NCBI RefSeq assembly: GCF_001723175.1
Contig: NC_064650.1
Span: 558,001 to 622,000, forward strand
Direction: 5' to 3'
Length of the DNA: 64,000 bases
Origin: Penicillium oxalicum
Lineage: Eukaryota; Ascomycota; Eurotiomycetes; Eurotiales; Aspergillaceae
A program made the position numbers and the translations under genes. Positions 59,234-64,000 of this stretch are shown one piece after another (the stretch's first letter is position 1; every line of letters begins with the position of its first letter). Under the pieces are notes generated by a model. That model was given only the letters and a program-made list of their open reading frames with translations, was not told where the DNA came from and did not search any database.

Positions 59234-62114
59234 TTATTTATCTGTCTATTCTTTTTTTTTATTCTTTACTTCTTATTGTTTTTTCTTTAAGCAAAAACCA
59301 ATAAACCAAAAATCACGATGATGAGGCGAGTCCAGTCCACGGGACGGACACTCGCGGATCCTCGTCCCCAAGCATCCTGCATGAATCGGGAGACGGCTCT
59401 AAGCGTTACGGCGTCAAGGGGCCAGGTGGAACGAGGTCGATGATTTCATCCATCGTCTCCACATCTCACACTGTATCCAGCATGGAGAGGGGGGGAGGAA
59501 TCAGAGTTGGAGAGAGAGAAAAGAAAAGGTAACAAAGAGAAACGAACACAAGCAAAAAAAAGCTATACAATCCCCCCTTACAAAAAAGAAAAAAGGATAG
59601 AAAACAGAGGGACCACCGTAAATGAAATGCATCATACCAAGCCAGGGCCGGGGTCTCCGAGCATGCGCACGTCGGGGGAACAGGAGCTTTACCTGACTAG
59701 CTCTAGCAGTTTAGCCCCAAAGTCCACCGAGCCCACCGACGATGATACTACAATTTACGACACTAACAATCGGAATCGCACAAGAAAGGAGTAGTAGAAA
59801 GTTCTAGTATGCATGATGCAGCTCCGATGCGACGGGCACGGATCCTTCGGGCATTCAAGGCAACAAGCGTCAGTTGGTTTTTTTTTTTTTTTGAGGAGGG
59901 TTATTTTTTTGGTTTTAGTGTCGGGACCAAGCGACCACCAATCGCCAAAAGGATCTGACACAGGAACCAAAGGCGTTCCACTGGCCGACGGTTTCTAACC
60001 GGGGGACGTTAGGTTTGTGTGGTATTGCGTCTTTTTTTTTGGGATCTTGTTTCTTTATTTTGTGGCTACTTGTGAGCCCAATTTTGGAAGCGCTTGACTG
60101 GAATGGTGTGTGGTTGAGGTGATCCATGATCCGTCTGGATGCCTCCTACGGCGAGCCGGTGAGAGAAGAATCCAGACCACTGTCGTACTCGCTATCCTGT
60201 GCGCCAAGTTCCAATTTCCCATGCTGTCTGAAATGATCAGGTAGATTCTCTACACGTATTTACAGACTGAAACGAGTTCCAAGTCATCTTAGTACAGTCG
60301 CGCACAGGATATAAGTTACCTAAAGGCCATTGGGCGCCATGCTCAAATGCCCGGCTGTGTTCGCATTGTCGACTCTCGTCTCGAGGGTCAAGTCAGGGAC
60401 AATCAAGGTGCACGATATGTTGACTCGGCACGGAAAGGAACGTCACCAAACTGTCGTGTTGAGATTTGCACAGAAATTGTACAGACTGGAAAGGATCCTT
60501 CAGCCTCAATACTGTAGAAAGAGGGAAGAAAAAAGGTTCATGCTCCGGGGATGATCCTATCTGATACAGCCCGTCCGTGTGCGGTCTCATTCTCATCGAG
60601 AAGGCTGGAGGATGCTTCCTTTTTCCCACCACTTGTGCTTAACGGGCACGGCGACAGAGGGCCGGGCCTCCGTGAAATTGGGGAGTGGGCCTCCCATGAA
60701 GATCAGGGCCACTGGGGACTCTGGATAAGACATGATCTTCGTTCATTTTCCTGGGGGTCTTTTATTTCCTTTTTTCCTCTTCATTTCCTTCATGGGTTCC
60801 CCTCCAAAAACAAGTGATGAGTTATTTTTGATAGATATGCCGAATGGTATGTGGCCTATTCGTTCGGCCTTCGGCTATGCAATCATCCGGCATGACCTTT
60901 CCTGTACTGAGTAGATCGTCATTTGAGAATCCTCTCCTTTTGCCAAAGTCAGGGTGGCGTGCATCGTCCTGGCGGTTCAACGATGATGGACCCATAGCGA
61001 AGGAGCATGGTAGACAGGTCGAACGTGACACTTGAACAGTACATCAACACTCGACCGTGACATGAGCTGGCCGACCCCCTCCTTAGTGGACAGAAATAAT
61101 GGCTGGTACGACATCTGCAAGATGGACAACCGGGGGACGCGACGCGTGCCCACCTTTTCCGGTGCCCGAATCGAGTGAGCGGTCGCCTTCCCAAGGTGGA
61201 GAAAGGAGCTGCCTGCGAAGCTTGAGACTGAGCGCACATGCAGGGTTCGGCTCTTCCAGCATCGACAGAGAGGAACGGCATATCAAGCCTTTTCAGCCCT
61301 TGCCACCCCCCAAATCTTCACGTGTGCGAGGTCCAGCGTGGGTAAGTAAGGGACCTTCAACGTGTCATGCATCGAGGTGCGTGGACGACCCTCGGTCCAC
61401 CGAGAAAGAATCAAAGAGACAAGAGACAGAGGAAAGTGAACAACCCATTTCAAAAATGACGAACCCATGCATGCACAGCATCAGTAACATCTAGCCTATC
61501 TAGACACAGACTGCTGGTCAACTTGGCAGCCTAGATCGGAAGAGAGAAAGTCCAAAAAAAAACAAAAAAAAACAAAAAAAACAAAGAGCTCAGTGAGCAA
61601 GCAAACATTGCCGGAAAACGCTTGTCTTGGTGTGTCTTGCCCTTGCTCTGAAGCGACCGCATGGATTCTGATTTCACGCTAAAGTCTAAAAGTCAACACA
61701 TACACCCGGGTGGCGCCTGGCCTGAGCACTTCTCGAAAATCACATCGGTTGCGAAAGGCGCCAAGCCCACTTGTGCAGTGTGCGCTACACTGCTGGAAAA
61801 GAAGGGGTGTAGTGGAAGCCGGACGGAGGCCCGCATCGAGGCGCGAATCACTGGATCTCTGGTAATCCCCCCCTCCTTCTTCTTCTCCTCCCCCCCCCTC
61901 GAATGGGAGAAATTAAAATTAATTTTCGATTGGACAGACGCGATCCGATCAACGCGGGCTTTTTGGGTCTAGCGCCGTCTGCGGGCTTTGGGGACGGGTG
62001 GATTGCTCTGATTGGAAGGGCTGAAGAGGTCGGTGCAGCGACGTGGAGAGAGTCAAGGAATGAGCGAAACGGCCCGGACTCGCATGGGCGTGTAAATTCC
62101 AATTTGGGGAGGAA

Positions 62115-62137
62115 TTTTCTTTTTCTTTTTCTTTTTC
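62115..62137. repeat. (TTTTTC)n short array
   Basis: Consecutive CTTTTT-type hexamers at the end of a purine/pyrimidine-skewed stretch. Confidence 0.75.
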
Positions 62138-64000
62138 TGTTCCCGGTCTGCGCCTGTTCCTCCACGGACCACCACAGAAGTGCCAATCCACTTTGAACCA
62201 AACTGGCTGCCGCACGGGATGACGACCCTATGGCAAGAGCTCTTTGCGGCTGGAGCCTACGGATGTAAGCTCACAATCCTCGGGGCCCAGTTCGAGCTGC
62301 AGGCGCAACAACTCAAGCTCCGGCTGAGTCGCTGATAAGAGCCACTGCGGTCATGAGAGACCTGATGAATGGCCCAGACTGCCTGAAGGATGGGCGCTCA
62401 TCTCCTGGCCCAGAGCTGTCTAAAATGGCAATCGCTCGAGGAAAGAGAATCTTGACACTGGACCAGGGTGTCGATCTGACGATCCGGCTAGCAGCAGCGC
62501 GACTGATGGTCACACAAATTATCGCCGGCTCCTGGTGGCTGCTTGTCATGTACAGTGTGTCCCAGCAGGAGGTTTCGAGAGCACATCATGCAGCCTGCGC
62601 ACTCGTGTGAACAAGTGATGGAGACCGTTAGGTTGTTTCGAGTTTATTTGGACGGAGCCGTTGACGGGAGCAGAGGACATCCAGATAGCACCTTACAAAT
62701 TGTTTCGTCAGCTAGGTCGTATAGTAAGGGATGTCTACCTGTCCGTTCGGGGGGTGGCTTACAACCAGTTTCAGGCTCCACTTGGCCGTGGAAACAAGAA
62801 TCACGTCCACTCGAACATGTCCATTCGAGCCAACACGCAGAATTGGCTGACGCTTCCGTGAGATCATGTGTAACCCACCTCCCCCGTCCAGTCAGCGTGC
62901 GCCGCACCAGCTGAAGGTTAGCCTCCAGTTGGCGATTGACTGGCCGAGGTCTTTCTTGAAGTTGGTCACATCTCCTACTGTGCGCTGCATGGCCATGCTC
63001 ACGGTGGTATACCAGTTCATCACCTCGCAAGTGCACATGAACGGATGTCCACCACTGGATTGCCGACGGTGCTGTGGACGATTGGCCCTGAGTCTTCTGT
63101 TTCTTCTGTTTCTCTCGCGTCGCGAGGGAGGCAAGCATGTGTCTGGCACCAGGCTTTTGCACGATTCTGACACGGACGGTTCTGTGCAAATCCTCGAATC
63201 TGCACTCGATCATTTCTCTCCGAGGATGCTGTGAGACATTCGACGATAGTCACAGCTCGTGGACCTGCATAAGGGGGCCTTGTCCACACTTTAGTCTCTC
63301 TTTCCCTATTGCCTCCCTTGGGAGATCCACTTTGCAGGCGTTTAATCCCACACGTAGATCCCATCCAGACTTTTCCCCATGGCATTCAAGCTCTCCCCTT
63401 CATGGACGGCGAGACTCCGGGAGTGTTCTGAGACATTTACATCTGCCAACCCTGCCCAGGATTCATGAGATCCGAGTTCGATCTGGTATAATGAAAAGAG
63501 TCATTCCAATCGAGTCTGCATTGGTCTTGAAAGAGTGGTGGAAAGCTATCACCATGGCCTGCTTTTCTCTCACTCTCTCTCACTCATTCTCTTTGTCTCT
63601 CCTTCTCTCCTTCTCTCCACCAGCAGCACTCTGTCACCACCCTCTCGTGCCCTCGTTTCTGGCCTCCTTCTGCGAGCGTGGTCCACAAGAGTCGAAACGA
63701 GGGCGTAGAGAAGAGTCAGGCGTGTGAGCCCTTTCAGGCCCTGGGCTGTTTGAGAGATCACACCACTAAGAAGAAGAGACCTGGAGACTTCGCTCTGCGT
63801 TTCCTAACTGGACACGATTTTGCTTTCTGCTTAGCATCGCGACAAAGAAACCTTAGTGCCCCACCCTAAACCATTCCGGTCGATCTCGACGGCCATCGGC
63901 ATGGATTCCTGCCATAAAGGGCCTGGTAGGGCATCCCATCATTCGTTCGCACGGGGTAGACCATCTTCCCAGTAGCAGCACTTGATGTTTGGCTCCCGGG

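Larger units (their letters stand above)
47475..64000. other. Gene desert with many simple repeats, 16.5 kb
   Basis: No recognisable gene in about 16.5 kb to the right edge, apart from a weak candidate at 58702-59233. Open frames reach 160-200 residues in places (53114-53617, 62644-63213, 63137-63727) but look like chance frames: low-complexity or compositionally odd, with no motifs and no convincing introns. The sequence is not AT-rich as in RIP-degraded repeats. It is littered with poly-C/G runs, GA and CT repeats and short tandem arrays, listed separately. It may be regulatory DNA, long untranslated leader or non-coding RNA territory for a gene beyond the edge. Confidence 0.55.

Noticed and set aside
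62644..63727. Open frames of 189 (minus) and 196 (plus) residues near the right edge
   Set aside because: They overlap each other on opposite strands, and the plus one ends in low-complexity Ser/Leu from a CT-rich tract.
47475..64000. Desert as RIP-degraded transposon or subtelomere
   Set aside because: It is not AT-rich overall, and I see no transposase remnants, long terminal repeats or telomere-type repeats.

Overview
This window is nuclear DNA of a filamentous ascomycete, most likely Eurotiales (Aspergillus/Penicillium type). The evidence is short GT-AG introns (mostly 50-100 bp), CTAAC-like branch points, compact divergent promoters, and close recognisable matches to the fungal forms of Nse4, Vps34, Bor1, Mtg1, Isy1, class II myosin and Pfa5. 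The genus cannot be fixed from the sequence alone. There is no bacterial operon, CRISPR array, rRNA, tRNA or intact transposon that I can support.

Left third (1-25 kb) is a dense housekeeping block: a DUF4336 protein (-), Nse4 of the Smc5/6 complex (-), Vps34 PI3-kinase (+), a Bor1-type SLC4 anion transporter (-), mitochondrial ribosome-assembly GTPase Mtg1 (+), splicing factor Isy1 (-), a 2,394-residue class II myosin (-) and a zf-C3H1 nuclear RNA-surveillance-type protein (+). Several pairs are divergent with 0.4-0.6 kb shared promoters (nse4/vps34, bor1/mtg1, myosin/zf-C3H1), some carrying CACGTG motifs.

Middle (25-48 kb) is sparser and more accessory. It has a divergent pair made of a zinc-less MDR reductase (-) and an Upc2-like Zn2Cys6 regulator (+) whose reading frame appears broken just after the DNA-binding domain. 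Further on are a small paired-cysteine-cluster protein (-), an orphan protein with a PD-(D/E)XK/Uma2-like look (-), palmitoyltransferase Pfa5 (+), a minus-strand stretch at 41.9-44.5 kb that reads like a decayed spliced gene, and a 740-residue His/Arg/Ser-rich protein with a conserved C-terminal (DUF8035-type) module (+).

Right part (47.5-64 kb) is a gene desert of about 16.5 kb holding homopolymers, microsatellites and short tandem repeats, with at most one weak small-gene candidate. Similar gene-poor stretches lie at 29.0-33.3 and 33.7-36.8 kb.

I found no clear new defence or biosynthetic system. The items most worth a second look are the broken regulator next to the reductase, the decayed gene at 41.9-44.5 kb, the orphan nuclease-like gene, and the long desert, which could be the control region of a gene beyond the right edge. 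Exon boundaries were placed by eye from splice motifs, reading frame and family knowledge; where the exon lengths sum to a whole number of codons I say so.
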